A program made the translations under genes and the position numbers. This document shows positions 14,893-22,116 of a DNA stretch of 23,979 nt, in pieces (the stretch's first letter is position 1; the number at the start of each line of letters is the position of its first letter). The stretch is from Streptomyces sp. NRRL F-6492 (GTDB taxonomy: Bacteria > Actinomycetota > Actinomycetes > Streptomycetales > Streptomycetaceae), in NCBI RefSeq assembly GCF_001280125.1, contig NZ_LGEG01000283.1:1-23979 (forward strand), in the 5' to 3' direction. The notes under the pieces were generated by a model. That model ran no database searches and had not been told where the DNA came from. It was given only the letters and a program-made list of their open reading frames with translations.

Positions 14893-14950
14893 CCGGGGAA
14901 AGGTTCCCCACTTCTCTCGACACAGGCGTAAACGGGGAACCTCTCCCCGG
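14893..14950. promoter_or_regulatory. Inverted pair of GGGGARAGGTTCCCC elements
   Basis: GGGGAAAGGTTCCCC (14895-14909) and the reverse complement of GGGGAGAGGTTCCCC (14934-14948) differ at one base. With flanking CC/GG the identity extends to 17 bp. Each element is itself a near-palindrome (GGGGAA-N3-TTCCCC), while the two together could fold into a 17-bp stem with one mismatch and a 24-nt loop, followed by TTATTT. They may be operators for the TetR protein or a structured terminator between divergent transcripts. Confidence 0.6.
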
Positions 14951-14967
14951 TTATTTCCGGCCATCCC

Positions 14968-14983
14968 TGTGACCCCAGTCACA
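14968..14983. promoter_or_regulatory. Crp-like site upstream of the metalloprotease
   Basis: TGTGACCCCAGTCACA is a perfect inverted repeat (TGTGAC and GTCACA, 4-bp centre). It matches the classic CRP form TGTGA-N6-TCACA and the Streptomyces Crp consensus GTG-N6-GNCAC as I remember it. Its centre is about 155 nt before the protease start; the promoter between is not obvious. Confidence 0.55.
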
Positions 14984-15130
14984 CAATCCTCGTTTCACGG
15001 AATACCCACGATCGGGCCACCCGGCGCGCGCGGCCGAACCACCCGTCACAGGCTGATCGCACAGCGCGGATCCCGCCCGCACGCGGAGACGGATCCGTCC
15101 GCCGACCTGCCCCCACCGGAGAGGCGACGT

Positions 15131-16402
15131 ATGCAGCACCCCCGCCGACGGATACGCAGACCCGTCGCCCTGGCGGCGACCGCGACCCTCTCCCTCACCC
15201 TGTTCGCCTCCGCGAGCACCACCCTCCACGGGCCCGCCCCCGCCTCGGCCGGCCCCGTGGCCGCCGCGCCCGGCAACGCCCAGCTGGCGCCGTGCCGCAT
15301 CGCCACGACGCTCGGCGTGCAGATGTCGGAGGGGCTGCCCACCGCCCCGGGGTACGTGCGCTCCACGGGCCTCGTCAGGGCCCTCACCCTGATGATCGAC
15401 TTCCCGGACGCCGTCGGGGACGGCACGGCCACGGGCCGCTTCCGCGAGTTCTTCCCGCAGACCGCCGACTGGTTCCGCGTCAGCTCGTACGGCCGTCTGC
15501 ACTATCAGGCCGAGGCCCCGATACCGGACTGGCTGCGGATGCCCCGGGCGTTCTCCGCGTACGGGATCGAGCGCGGCTCCCCGTACGAGCCGGGCTACCG
15601 CTCCCTGGTCGAGGACATCGTGAAGGCGGCCGACCAGCGCGTCGACTTCAGCGCGTACGACCTGGTCAACGTCCTGGTGACGCCGAACGCCGGGCCCTCG
15701 GCCCTCGACACCGTCCTGTCCGTGACCTTCTCCGGCAACGACGAGGCCCCGTACGCCGACGGCGTGCCGCTCGCCAACACGTCCTTCGTCTACAGCCGCC
15801 AGGACGACGGCTCCGGCAGCTTCGCGGAGACCGGCTACCGGGTCCTGCCGCACGAGAACGGGCACGTCTTCGGCCTGCCCGACCTCTACACCGCCGACGG
15901 CGGCGGCTCCGTGGGGCACTGGGACATCATGTCCGAGGACTGGGGGGCCAACAACGACCTGCTCGGCTGGCACAAGTGGAAGCTGGGCTGGCTCGACAAC
16001 GAGCAGGTCAGCTGCGCCTCGGCCACCGGCACCAGCGAGTACGCCCTCACCCCCCTCGCGGACCCCGGCGGCCCCAAGCTCGCCTTCGTCCCGCTCTCCG
16101 GCACCTCCGGATACGCGATCGAGGTGCGCGGCCAGGGCGGCAACGACGAGGCCGTGTGCGAGCAGGGCGTCCTCGTCTACCGGGTCGAGTCCGACGTCGA
16201 CACCGGGCACGGCCCGGTGACCGTCGCCGACAGCGAGCGGGCGAGCGGCGGCTGCACGCGCCGCGCCAACGTCCACGCGGAGCTGTCGGACGCGCCGTAC
16301 GGCCCGGGCGAGAGCTTCACGGACCGCGCGAACGGCATCAGGATCACGGTCCTGGACGAGGGCGCGGACGGCACGTACCGGGTGCGCGTCACCCGGAGCT
16401 GA
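15131..16402 (+). CDS. Secreted M6-type metalloprotease (immune inhibitor A-like domain)
   Basis: A 423-residue exported protein. The N-terminus has MQHPRRRIRRP, a hydrophobic stretch ALAATATLSLTLFASAS and a likely cleavage near ASA-GP at residue 40, so secretion by Sec (or Tat, given the arginines) is expected. The zinc site is HENGHVFGLPD at 241-251, the M6 form HExxHxxGxPD with His241, Glu242, His245 and Asp251. VGHWDIMSEDWG (about 261-272) and LGWHKWKLGWL (about 278-288) are further M6 hallmarks. It should cut extracellular proteins for nutrition or in development. The ATG at 15131 has GGAGAGG about 7 nt upstream. The gene end overlaps the convergent acyl-CoA synthetase gene by 14 nt. A Crp-like palindrome lies upstream. 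Confidence 0.9.
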   Translation: MQHPRRRIRRPVALAATATLSLTLFASASTTLHGPAPASAGPVAAAPGNAQLAPCRIATTLGVQMSEGLPTAPGYVRSTGLVRALTLMIDFPDAVGDGTATGRFREFFPQTADWFRVSSYGRLHYQAEAPIPDWLRMPRAFSAYGIERGSPYEPGYRSLVEDIVKAADQRVDFSAYDLVNVLVTPNAGPSALDTVLSVTFSGNDEAPYADGVPLANTSFVYSRQDDGSGSFAETGYRVLPHENGHVFGLPDLYTADGGGSVGHWDIMSEDWGANNDLLGWHKWKLGWLDNEQVSCASATGTSEYALTPLADPGGPKLAFVPLSGTSGYAIEVRGQGGNDEAVCEQGVLVYRVESDVDTGHGPVTVADSERASGGCTRRANVHAELSDAPYGPGESFTDRANGIRITVLDEGADGTYRVRVTRS

Positions 16403-18023
16403 GCGTCTCCGGCCCTTCGAACAGCCCCCGCAGCTCCCGCTTGAGGATCTTCCCGGTCGGGTTCCGGGGCAGCTCCTCCTCCCGTACGAGGACGCGGGCG
16501 GGCACCTTGAAGGCGGCGAGCCGCCCGCCGACGTGCGCCCGCAGGGCCTCCGGGTCCGGCGCCGCCCCCGGACGCCGCCGCACGACGGCCACGACCTCCT
16601 CCCCGAGGAGGGGGTGGGGGACGCCGAGGACGGCGGCGTCCAGGACGTCCGGGTGCGCGTGCAGGGCGGCCTCCACCTCGACGCAGTACACGTTCTCGCC
16701 GCCCCGGACCACCATGTCGGTGAGCCGGTCGACGACCGAGACCCGCCCGTCCGCGTCCACGCGCGCGAGGTCCCCGGTCCGGAACCAGCCGTCGTCGGTG
16801 AAGGCGGCGCGGGTGGCCTCCTCGTCCCCCCAGTACCCCCGGACCAGGGCCTGTCCGCGCAGCCACAGCTCGCCCACGCCGTCCGCGTCGGGCCGGTCGA
16901 TCCGGACCTCGGTGACGGGCGAGGGCCGGCCGGCGCTGCCGGGGTGGGCGCGGTACTCGGCGCCGAAGTTCGCCAGGACGCCGCCGCAGGTCTCGGTGAG
17001 CCCGTAGCCGTTGCGGGGCTCGACGCGCTCCCCGTACGCCTCCGTGAGCCCGGCGACGATCCCGGGCGGGGCGGGGGCGCCCCCGGTGCTGAGCAGGGTG
17101 AGGCTCTCCAGCGGGTCGCCGTCGCTCCGGGCGCGTTCGAGGAGCTGGAGCGCGGTGGTGGGCACCCCGGCGTAGTGGGTGACGCGGTGCTCCCGGATCA
17201 GCCGGAGGGCCTCCCCGGCGTCCCACTTCCGCATGGTCACGAGGGTGCCGCCGGCCGCGATGACGCCGTAGAAGGAGGTGAAGGCGGCGACGTGGAAGAA
17301 GGGGAACGTGGTGAGCGACACGGGCGCGGGCCCGGTCCCGGGGACGTCCCCGCGCGCGAGGGCCGCGGCGGCGGCGAAGTACCGGGGGTTCATCGCGGCC
17401 CCGGCCTGCGCGAGGTGGGTGGCGACGGCGCCCTTGGGGCGGCCGGTGGTGCCGGAGGTGTAGACGATGGTGGAGTCGTGCCCGGGGAGCACGTCGACGG
17501 GCGGCGGCCCGGGGTACGGGTCGCGGTCGGGCGCGTACGCGGCGAACCCCTCCCCGGCCGGGCCGTGGAAGACGATCCCGGGCACCCGGTTCCGCGCGGC
17601 CCACCGCCGCACCCGCCCGGCCCGCTCCCCGTCGACGAGCAGCACGCGGGGCGCGCAGTCGTCGAGCGCGTACGCGAACTCGTCCTCGGTCCACCAGGCG
17701 TTGAGCGGTACGGCGACGAGCCCGGCGAGCTGGGCGGCCCAGAAGGCGACCTGCCACTCGGGCAGGTTCCGCATGGCGACGACGACCCGGTCCCCGGGCG
17801 CGAGCCCGTACTCCCCGACGAGCCGCCGGGCCAGCCCGCAGGCCTCGTCGAAGAACTCCCGGTAGGTCGTCCGGACGCCCTCGTGCACGAGGAACACCCG
17901 GTCCCCGTAGCCCCAGGTCGCCTCCACGAACTCCCGCAGGGTGCGCGGCCCGTGCGCGTACGTCCCGTCCTCGACGGCGAAGGGCGCCCCACCGGCCGTC
18001 AGCCTCCCGACCCCACCGGCCAC
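16389..18023 (-). CDS. AMP-binding acyl-CoA synthetase (class I adenylate-forming)
   Basis: A 544-residue adenylate-forming enzyme that should activate a carboxylic acid with ATP and couple it to CoA. Motifs: P-loop YTSGTTGRPKG at 188-198, NGYGLTE at 338-344, WFRTGDLARVD with TGD at 416-418, the hinge DRLTDMVVRGGENVY, and the C-terminal catalytic Lys525 in PTGKILK. The pattern matches long/medium-chain fatty acyl or aryl-CoA ligases; the acid cannot be told. Start: GTG at 18023 with GGGAGG 7 nt upstream; the frame stays open further upstream without a better start. It ends inside the 3' end of the convergent protease gene (14-nt overlap), with no terminator hairpin between them. Confidence 0.9.
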   Translation of the reverse strand: MAGGVGRLTAGGAPFAVEDGTYAHGPRTLREFVEATWGYGDRVFLVHEGVRTTYREFFDEACGLARRLVGEYGLAPGDRVVVAMRNLPEWQVAFWAAQLAGLVAVPLNAWWTEDEFAYALDDCAPRVLLVDGERAGRVRRWAARNRVPGIVFHGPAGEGFAAYAPDRDPYPGPPPVDVLPGHDSTIVYTSGTTGRPKGAVATHLAQAGAAMNPRYFAAAAALARGDVPGTGPAPVSLTTFPFFHVAAFTSFYGVIAAGGTLVTMRKWDAGEALRLIREHRVTHYAGVPTTALQLLERARSDGDPLESLTLLSTGGAPAPPGIVAGLTEAYGERVEPRNGYGLTETCGGVLANFGAEYRAHPGSAGRPSPVTEVRIDRPDADGVGELWLRGQALVRGYWGDEEATRAAFTDDGWFRTGDLARVDADGRVSVVDRLTDMVVRGGENVYCVEVEAALHAHPDVLDAAVLGVPHPLLGEEVVAVVRRRPGAAPDPEALRAHVGGRLAAFKVPARVLVREEELPRNPTGKILKRELRGLFEGPETLSSG

Positions 18024-18152
18024 CGGGCCACCTCCCACGCGTTCGCTCCGTCGGACGGCCGACGCTAGGCGGAGCCGGTCCGGGAGGTCAACCGCGGGCG
18101 GGGGCCGCCGGCGGGGCGGCTCGGCGCCGGGTGATTTCGGGGTGCCCGAACC

Positions 18153-18174
18153 GGAAGGACGGGGCGGTCCTTCC
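18153..18174. promoter_or_regulatory. Inverted repeat upstream of the FrnE-like gene
   Basis: GGAAGGAC (18153-18160) and GTCCTTCC (18167-18174) are perfect arms around GGGGCG. The repeat abuts a -35-like TTGACT at 18178-18183 and lies 63 nt before the FrnE-like start. It is either an operator of that gene or a hairpin; no convincing -10 was found at the right spacing. Confidence 0.4.
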
Positions 18175-18237
18175 CGTTTGACTCGGCAGAACTGTCCGTG
18201 GCCGACGATTCGTCGTCCCTGCAGAGAGGCAACCGCC

Positions 18238-18948
18238 GTGAAGGTAGAGATCTGGTCGGACATCACCTGCCCCTGGTGCTACGTCGCCCAGGCCCGGTTC
18301 GAGAAGGCGCTGGCCGTCTTCCCGCACCGGGAGAGCGTCGAGGTGGTGCACAAGTCGTACGAGCTGGAGCCGGGGCGGGCCAAGGGGGACGTGGAGCCCA
18401 TCGTCAAGGTCCTCATGAAGGGGAAGGGGTGGACCGAGTCGCAGGCGCTCGCCAACGAGCGCAACCTCACGGCCCAGTCCGCCGGCGAGGGGCTGCCGTA
18501 CGTCGCCGGGCGCGACCACGGGAGCACCTTCCACATCCACCGGCTGCTGCACTTCGCGAAGGCGCGCGGCAAGCAGCACGAGCTCGTGAAGGTGCTCTAC
18601 CGGGCCAACTTCGCCGAGGAGGAGTCGATCTTCACCGACGACGAGCGGCTCGTGGCGCTCGCCGTCGAGGTCGGGCTCGACGCCGACGCCGCCCGGAGCG
18701 TGCTCGCCGCCCCGAACGCCTACGCCGACGAGGTCCGCGCCGACGAGCGCGAGGGCAACCAGCTGGGGGTCGCCGGGGTGCCGTTCTTCGTCTTCGACCG
18801 GCAGTACGGCGTCTCCGGCGCCCAGTCCGCCGAGGCCTTCACCCAGGCCCTCACCCAGGCCTGGGGCGACCGCGCCCCGCTGCGGGCCGTCGCCGGCGCC
18901 GAGGACGCCCACGCGTGCGGGCCGGACGGGTGCCCCGTCCCCCACTGA
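18238..18948 (+). CDS. DsbA family oxidoreductase, FrnE-like
   Basis: A 236-residue thioredoxin-fold protein. The N-terminus KVEIWSDITCPWCYVAQARF contains the active-site CPWC (Cys11 and Cys14), and the cis-proline loop GVAGVPFFVFDRQYGVSGAQ lies near residues 177-196. The helical insert between them carries GSTFHIHRLLHFAKARGKQ, typical of FrnE. FrnE-type proteins are cytoplasmic disulfide oxidoreductases or isomerases; the name comes from the frenolicin cluster. There is no signal peptide. The last residues, HACGPDGCPVPH, contain a second cysteine pair that could be redox-active or bind metal. The GTG at 18238 has AGAGAGG about 9 nt upstream. A strong hairpin follows the stop. Confidence 0.92.
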   Translation: MKVEIWSDITCPWCYVAQARFEKALAVFPHRESVEVVHKSYELEPGRAKGDVEPIVKVLMKGKGWTESQALANERNLTAQSAGEGLPYVAGRDHGSTFHIHRLLHFAKARGKQHELVKVLYRANFAEEESIFTDDERLVALAVEVGLDADAARSVLAAPNAYADEVRADEREGNQLGVAGVPFFVFDRQYGVSGAQSAEAFTQALTQAWGDRAPLRAVAGAEDAHACGPDGCPVPH

Positions 18949-18965
18949 GCCGGAGGACGTGCTCG

Positions 18966-18995
18966 GGGGCGGCCTTCCCACGGGAAGGCCGCCCC
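18966..18995 (+). terminator. Terminator after the FrnE-like gene
   Basis: GGGGCGGCCTTCCC (18966-18979) pairs with GGGAAGGCCGCCCC (18982-18995) around AC, effectively a 13-bp stem with a CACG loop. It begins 17 nt after the stop codon of the FrnE-like gene. Confidence 0.75.
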
Positions 18996-19036
18996 TCGGC
19001 ACGTGCGGCGACTGCGGCGTCCGCGCCGCGACGACG

Positions 19037-19076
19037 GACGGCGCCGTGCTCCGGAAGGGAGGAACACGGCGCCGTC
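19037..19076 (-). terminator. Terminator after the P450-linked exporter gene
   Basis: GACGGCGCCGTG (19037-19048) pairs perfectly with CACGGCGCCGTC (19065-19076) across a 16-nt loop. It lies 23 nt beyond the stop codon of the leftward-transcribed exporter gene ending at 19100. Together with the hairpin at 18966-18995 it separates two convergent transcripts. Confidence 0.65.
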
Positions 19077-19099
19077 TGCGACGCACGGGGCGGCCCCGC

Positions 19100-20566
19100 T
19101 CAGCCGATCACGGGCTGCGACGACTTCTCGGACTCGGACACGTCGCTTCCCTCGACCTTGACGGTGGCCGACGGCGAGTCCTTCTTCAGGGCCAGGGCGA
19201 GCAGACCGCCCAGGACCAGGAGGCCGGCGCCGACGTAGCCGGCCAGGTGCAGGCCCGACAGGATGTCCGCCTTCGCGGCCTCCGCGTAGGTGCCGGAGAA
19301 GGTGGAGTTGGCGATCGCGACCAGGAAGGCGAGGCCCACCGCGCCGCCGACCTGCTGCGAGGTCGAGGCCATCGCGCTCGCCACGCCCTGCTCCTCCGGG
19401 CCGACGCCCGAGCTGGCGGAGGCGAAGACGGAGACGAAGACGAGACCGCCGCCGATGCCCCAGATGACGGAGCCGGGCAGCAGGGCGTAGAAGGAACCGC
19501 CGACGGACATGCCGAGGACGGTCGCCGCGATGCCGATGCCGTTGATGACCATGCCGGTCGACAGCGTGGCGCGCATGCCGTACCGCTCCATGAACTTCGG
19601 CGCGAGCTTGCCCGAGCCGATGATCGAGACCAGCGTGAGCGGCAGGAAGGCCAGGCCGGCCTGGATCGCGGTGTACTCCAGGATCGGCTGCACGTAGGTG
19701 GTGAAGGTGTAGTACGCGCCGGCCAGCGCCGTCTGGAAGACGAAGAGGACGGCCATGGCGACGACCAGCGGCCGGTTCTTCAGGAGCCGGAGCGGCATGA
19801 GCGGGTTCGCGGTCTTCGCCTCGGTGATGAAGAAGGCGACGAGCAGGACGGCGCCGACGATCAGGGAGCCGAGGGCGAGGCCGGAGGTCCAGCCCTCCTC
19901 GGGGCCGGTCACCAGGCCGGTGACGATCGCGGAGACGCCGACCGTGGAGAGGAGCGCGGCCGGGATGTCGAAGCCCTTGGAGAGGTTCGCCGGACCGTCC
20001 GGACGGATGGCGCCGGGCGCCGGGAGCAGGGCGATCAGCGCCAGCGGGATGTTGATGAAGAAGATCCAGCGCCACGAGACCAGGTCGGTCAGCACACCGC
20101 CGAGCAGCGCGCCGGCCGCGAGGCCGAGCGAACCGGCGGCGCCCCAGACGGCGAACGCCTTGTTGCGCTGGGTGCCCTCGAAGGAGGTGGCGATCAGGGC
20201 GAGCACCGCCGGGAAGAGCAGCGCGCCGCCGACGCCCTGGAAGAGGCGGGCGCCGATGAGGACGCCCTGGGTGGTGGCGAGGCCGCCGACGAGCGAGGAG
20301 ACCGCGTAGAAGGCGAGGCCGGTCATGAAGAGCCGGCGGGCACCGATGCGGTCGACGGCGCGGCCGCCGAAGAGCAGCAGGCCGCCGAAGGCCACCGCGT
20401 AGGCGGAGACGACCCATTGCAGTGACTGGGCCGAGAAGCCGAGGGCGGTGCCGATGTCGGGCAGCGCGACGTAGACGATGTTCAGGTCGACGCTGATGAT
20501 GAACTGGGAGAAGGCCAGCAGGAACAGGACGAGTCCTGTCTTCTTGGCTGGTGCCGACGTGGTCAC
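19100..20566 (-). CDS. MFS transporter, DHA2 family, downstream of a P450
   Basis: A 488-residue 14-helix-type exporter. Helix 1 reads FSQFIISVDLNIVYVALPDI, where the usual D-A-T-I-V of the other DHA2 proteins here is replaced by D-L-N-I-V, a variant also common in actinobacterial DHA2 proteins. Motif A is GGRAVDRIGARRLF, and AAGSLGLAAGALLGGVLTDL is motif C. SWRWIFFINIPLA and GVASAMASTSQQVGGAVGLAF are further matches. Start: GTG at 20566 with GGAGG 4 nt upstream. It lies 120 nt downstream of a cytochrome P450 gene on the same strand, so it may export the P450 product or a related metabolite. No regulator gene is adjacent. Confidence 0.92.
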   Translation of the reverse strand: MTTSAPAKKTGLVLFLLAFSQFIISVDLNIVYVALPDIGTALGFSAQSLQWVVSAYAVAFGGLLLFGGRAVDRIGARRLFMTGLAFYAVSSLVGGLATTQGVLIGARLFQGVGGALLFPAVLALIATSFEGTQRNKAFAVWGAAGSLGLAAGALLGGVLTDLVSWRWIFFINIPLALIALLPAPGAIRPDGPANLSKGFDIPAALLSTVGVSAIVTGLVTGPEEGWTSGLALGSLIVGAVLLVAFFITEAKTANPLMPLRLLKNRPLVVAMAVLFVFQTALAGAYYTFTTYVQPILEYTAIQAGLAFLPLTLVSIIGSGKLAPKFMERYGMRATLSTGMVINGIGIAATVLGMSVGGSFYALLPGSVIWGIGGGLVFVSVFASASSGVGPEEQGVASAMASTSQQVGGAVGLAFLVAIANSTFSGTYAEAAKADILSGLHLAGYVGAGLLVLGGLLALALKKDSPSATVKVEGSDVSESEKSSQPVIG

Positions 20567-20686
20567 AAGACCTCCATGGTCTTCGTGGACTTTCTTTTCG
20601 GTGGGGGTTCGCGCACGGCGGGCGGGGCGCCGCCGCGCAGTCGAGCGGTTTGCGCGGCGACACCCCGGGGCGTCCGTGCCGGGGGA

Positions 20687-21913
20687 TCAGCCGAACCGCA
20701 GCTGAAGTTCGTTGGGGCCGGTGATGCCGATCGCGGGGCGCCAGGTGACGTCGCCGACGACCTTCGGGGCACCGAGGCGGCGGGCGAGCGCGGGCAGCGC
20801 CTCCGTGATCTCCATCCGGGCGAGGGGGGCGCCCAGGCAGTAGTGCGGGCCGCCGCCGAACTGCATCACGGCCGTCTTGCGCTCCGCCGTGACGTCGAAG
20901 ACGTCGCCGCCGGGGTAGGCGAGCGGATCGCGCTGCACCGCCTGCACGCCGATCATGAACATCGTGCCCTCGGGGATGCGCTGCCCGCGGAACTCGATGT
21001 CCTCGGCCGCGTACCGGTACACGGCGTTGGAGGAGGGGCGCCAGCGCATGACCTCCTCGACCGCCCGCGGGGCGAGCTCGGGGCGCTCGCGGAGCAGGGC
21101 CCACTGGTCGGGGTGCTCGGAGAAGGTGACCATGGCGTTGGCCAGCTGGAGGCGCGTGGTGTCGTGCGCGGCGAACACCATGGTGACGACGAGGTTGCGG
21201 AGCTCCTCCAGGCTGACCCGGTTGCCGTCGACGTCCTCCTTCTGGGCGGTGACGAGCGCGGAGACGAGGTCGTCGGTCGGCGCCTCGGCCTTCGCGGCCA
21301 TGAGGGCGTCCACGTACGCGTACAGGCCGACGACGGCGGCCTCGACGCGGCCCGGTATGTCACCGCCGAGGGCGAGGCTGAAGACGAGGCCGATCTCCGA
21401 GCTCCAGTTGCTGAAGCGCGGGTAGTCCTCGGCCGGCACGCCGAGCAGTTCGGACATGACCGTCAGCGGCAGGGCGTCGGCGAACGCCTCGAAGAAGTCG
21501 ACCTCCTCCTTGACGGCGATCTCGTCGGCGAGGCGCTCGGCGGCCTGCCTGATGACCGGGCGCAGGTTCTCCAGCATGCGCGGGGTGAAGGCGCGGCCGA
21601 CGAGACCGCGCAGCCGGCGGTGGCTGTCGCCGTCCTGGTTCACCAGGCCGTTGACGAACCAGTCGTAGACGGGGCCGCCGCTGATGCCGTTCTGCTCCAT
21701 GAAGCCGGTGCCGTTGTGGGTCAGGCGGCCGTCCCGGACCAGTTCCGACGCCTCGGCGTGGCGCAGGACGAGCATGCCGAGCGGGGTCTCGGCGTACCAG
21801 CCCGCCGCCTGGGCCCGCACGACCTCGGGCAGGTCGAAGCGGAACTCGGGGTCGATGACGTTGATGAACGGGACCTCGGAGGACTCCGGTACGGACAGGG
21901 TTTCCGCTGACAT
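20687..21913 (-). CDS. Cytochrome P450 (bacterial class I type)
   Basis: A 408-residue soluble P450 that should hydroxylate or otherwise oxidise an organic substrate using ferredoxin electrons. Heme-binding loop FGGGPHYCLGAPLARME with the Cys359 ligand; E287-VM-R290 of the ExxR motif; helix C segment DSHRRLRGLVGRAFTP near 96-112. The I-helix reads FAAHDTT (247-253), with Asp251 and Thr252 for proton delivery, but Ala249 where Gly is usual. No ferredoxin gene is adjacent. Start: ATG at 21913 with AAGGA about 11 nt upstream; a few more codons are open upstream without a better ribosome site. The upstream region carries three inverted repeats, so expression is probably controlled. It forms a pair with the DHA2 exporter downstream. 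Substrate not known. Confidence 0.93.
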   Translation of the reverse strand: MSAETLSVPESSEVPFINVIDPEFRFDLPEVVRAQAAGWYAETPLGMLVLRHAEASELVRDGRLTHNGTGFMEQNGISGGPVYDWFVNGLVNQDGDSHRRLRGLVGRAFTPRMLENLRPVIRQAAERLADEIAVKEEVDFFEAFADALPLTVMSELLGVPAEDYPRFSNWSSEIGLVFSLALGGDIPGRVEAAVVGLYAYVDALMAAKAEAPTDDLVSALVTAQKEDVDGNRVSLEELRNLVVTMVFAAHDTTRLQLANAMVTFSEHPDQWALLRERPELAPRAVEEVMRWRPSSNAVYRYAAEDIEFRGQRIPEGTMFMIGVQAVQRDPLAYPGGDVFDVTAERKTAVMQFGGGPHYCLGAPLARMEITEALPALARRLGAPKVVGDVTWRPAIGITGPNELQLRFG

Positions 21914-21979
21914 GTCTTGACCGTCCTTGAGATGGATCAGAGGGGAAGAAGGGACTCGGAACTCGGATCTCACGGCTCG

Positions 21980-22012
21980 CTTATCGCGAGATTACATAGC
22001 TACCGTTCGGTA
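21980..22012. promoter_or_regulatory. P450 promoter region with TACCG-TT-CGGTA palindrome
   Basis: TACCGTTCGGTA (22001-22012) is an inverted repeat with 5-bp arms and a 2-bp centre, of the kind bound by TetR-family proteins. Immediately downstream on the minus strand are the AT-rich TATGTAAT (a likely -10 region around 21992-21999) and a short CTCGC-TTATC-GCGAG repeat (21976-21990). The palindrome would lie in the spacer of the P450 promoter, suiting repression. Confidence 0.5.
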
Positions 22013-22041
22013 ACCCTTGTCGGGCGGGGCGCCCGGGAGCA

Positions 22042-22062
22042 GGTTTGGCAACTTGCCAAACC
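22042..22062. promoter_or_regulatory. 21-bp perfect inverted repeat upstream of P450
   Basis: GGTTTGGCAA (22042-22051) and TTGCCAAACC (22053-22062) are perfect 10-bp arms around a single C. The centre is about 140 nt upstream of the P450 start and 45 bp from the TACCG/CGGTA palindrome. The perfection and AT-content stand out against the surrounding GC-rich DNA, so it is very likely a binding site for a dimeric regulator. The regulator is not encoded next to it. Confidence 0.65.
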
Positions 22063-22093
22063 CTCCTCGAATCGGCCGACTTGACTTGTGCCG

Positions 22094-22111
22094 GACCGGC
22101 CCGGCCCGGTC
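22094..22111 (-). terminator. Short hairpin after the acyl-CoA ligase gene
   Basis: GACCGG (22094-22099) pairs with CCGGTC (22106-22111) around CCCGGC, 5 nt beyond the stop codon of the leftward ligase gene. The stem is short, so this may be a weak terminator. Confidence 0.35.
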
Positions 22112-22116
22112 GGCGG

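Larger units (their letters stand above)
14758..15130. other. Intergenic region between TetR and the metalloprotease
   Basis: A 373-nt divergent control region with no credible gene. It contains imperfect 8-9-bp GGGTC-type repeats at about 14780-14818, CCGG-rich palindromic sequence at 14825-14880, the paired elements at 14893-14950, a Crp-like site at 14968-14983 and the protease leader with its ribosome site just before 15131. The protease frame stays open leftward through this region, but without a start supported by a ribosome site. Confidence 0.5.

Noticed and set aside
14588..15130. In-frame upstream extension of the metalloprotease.
   Set aside because: The ATG at 15131 has a good ribosome site and begins a clear signal peptide; the upstream part runs through a regulatory region with palindromes and would overlap the TetR gene.
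18024..18266. N-terminal extension of the acyl-CoA synthetase up to 18266.
   Set aside because: It crosses the divergent promoter region of the FrnE-like gene and lacks family similarity. The GTG at 18023 has GGGAGG at good spacing.
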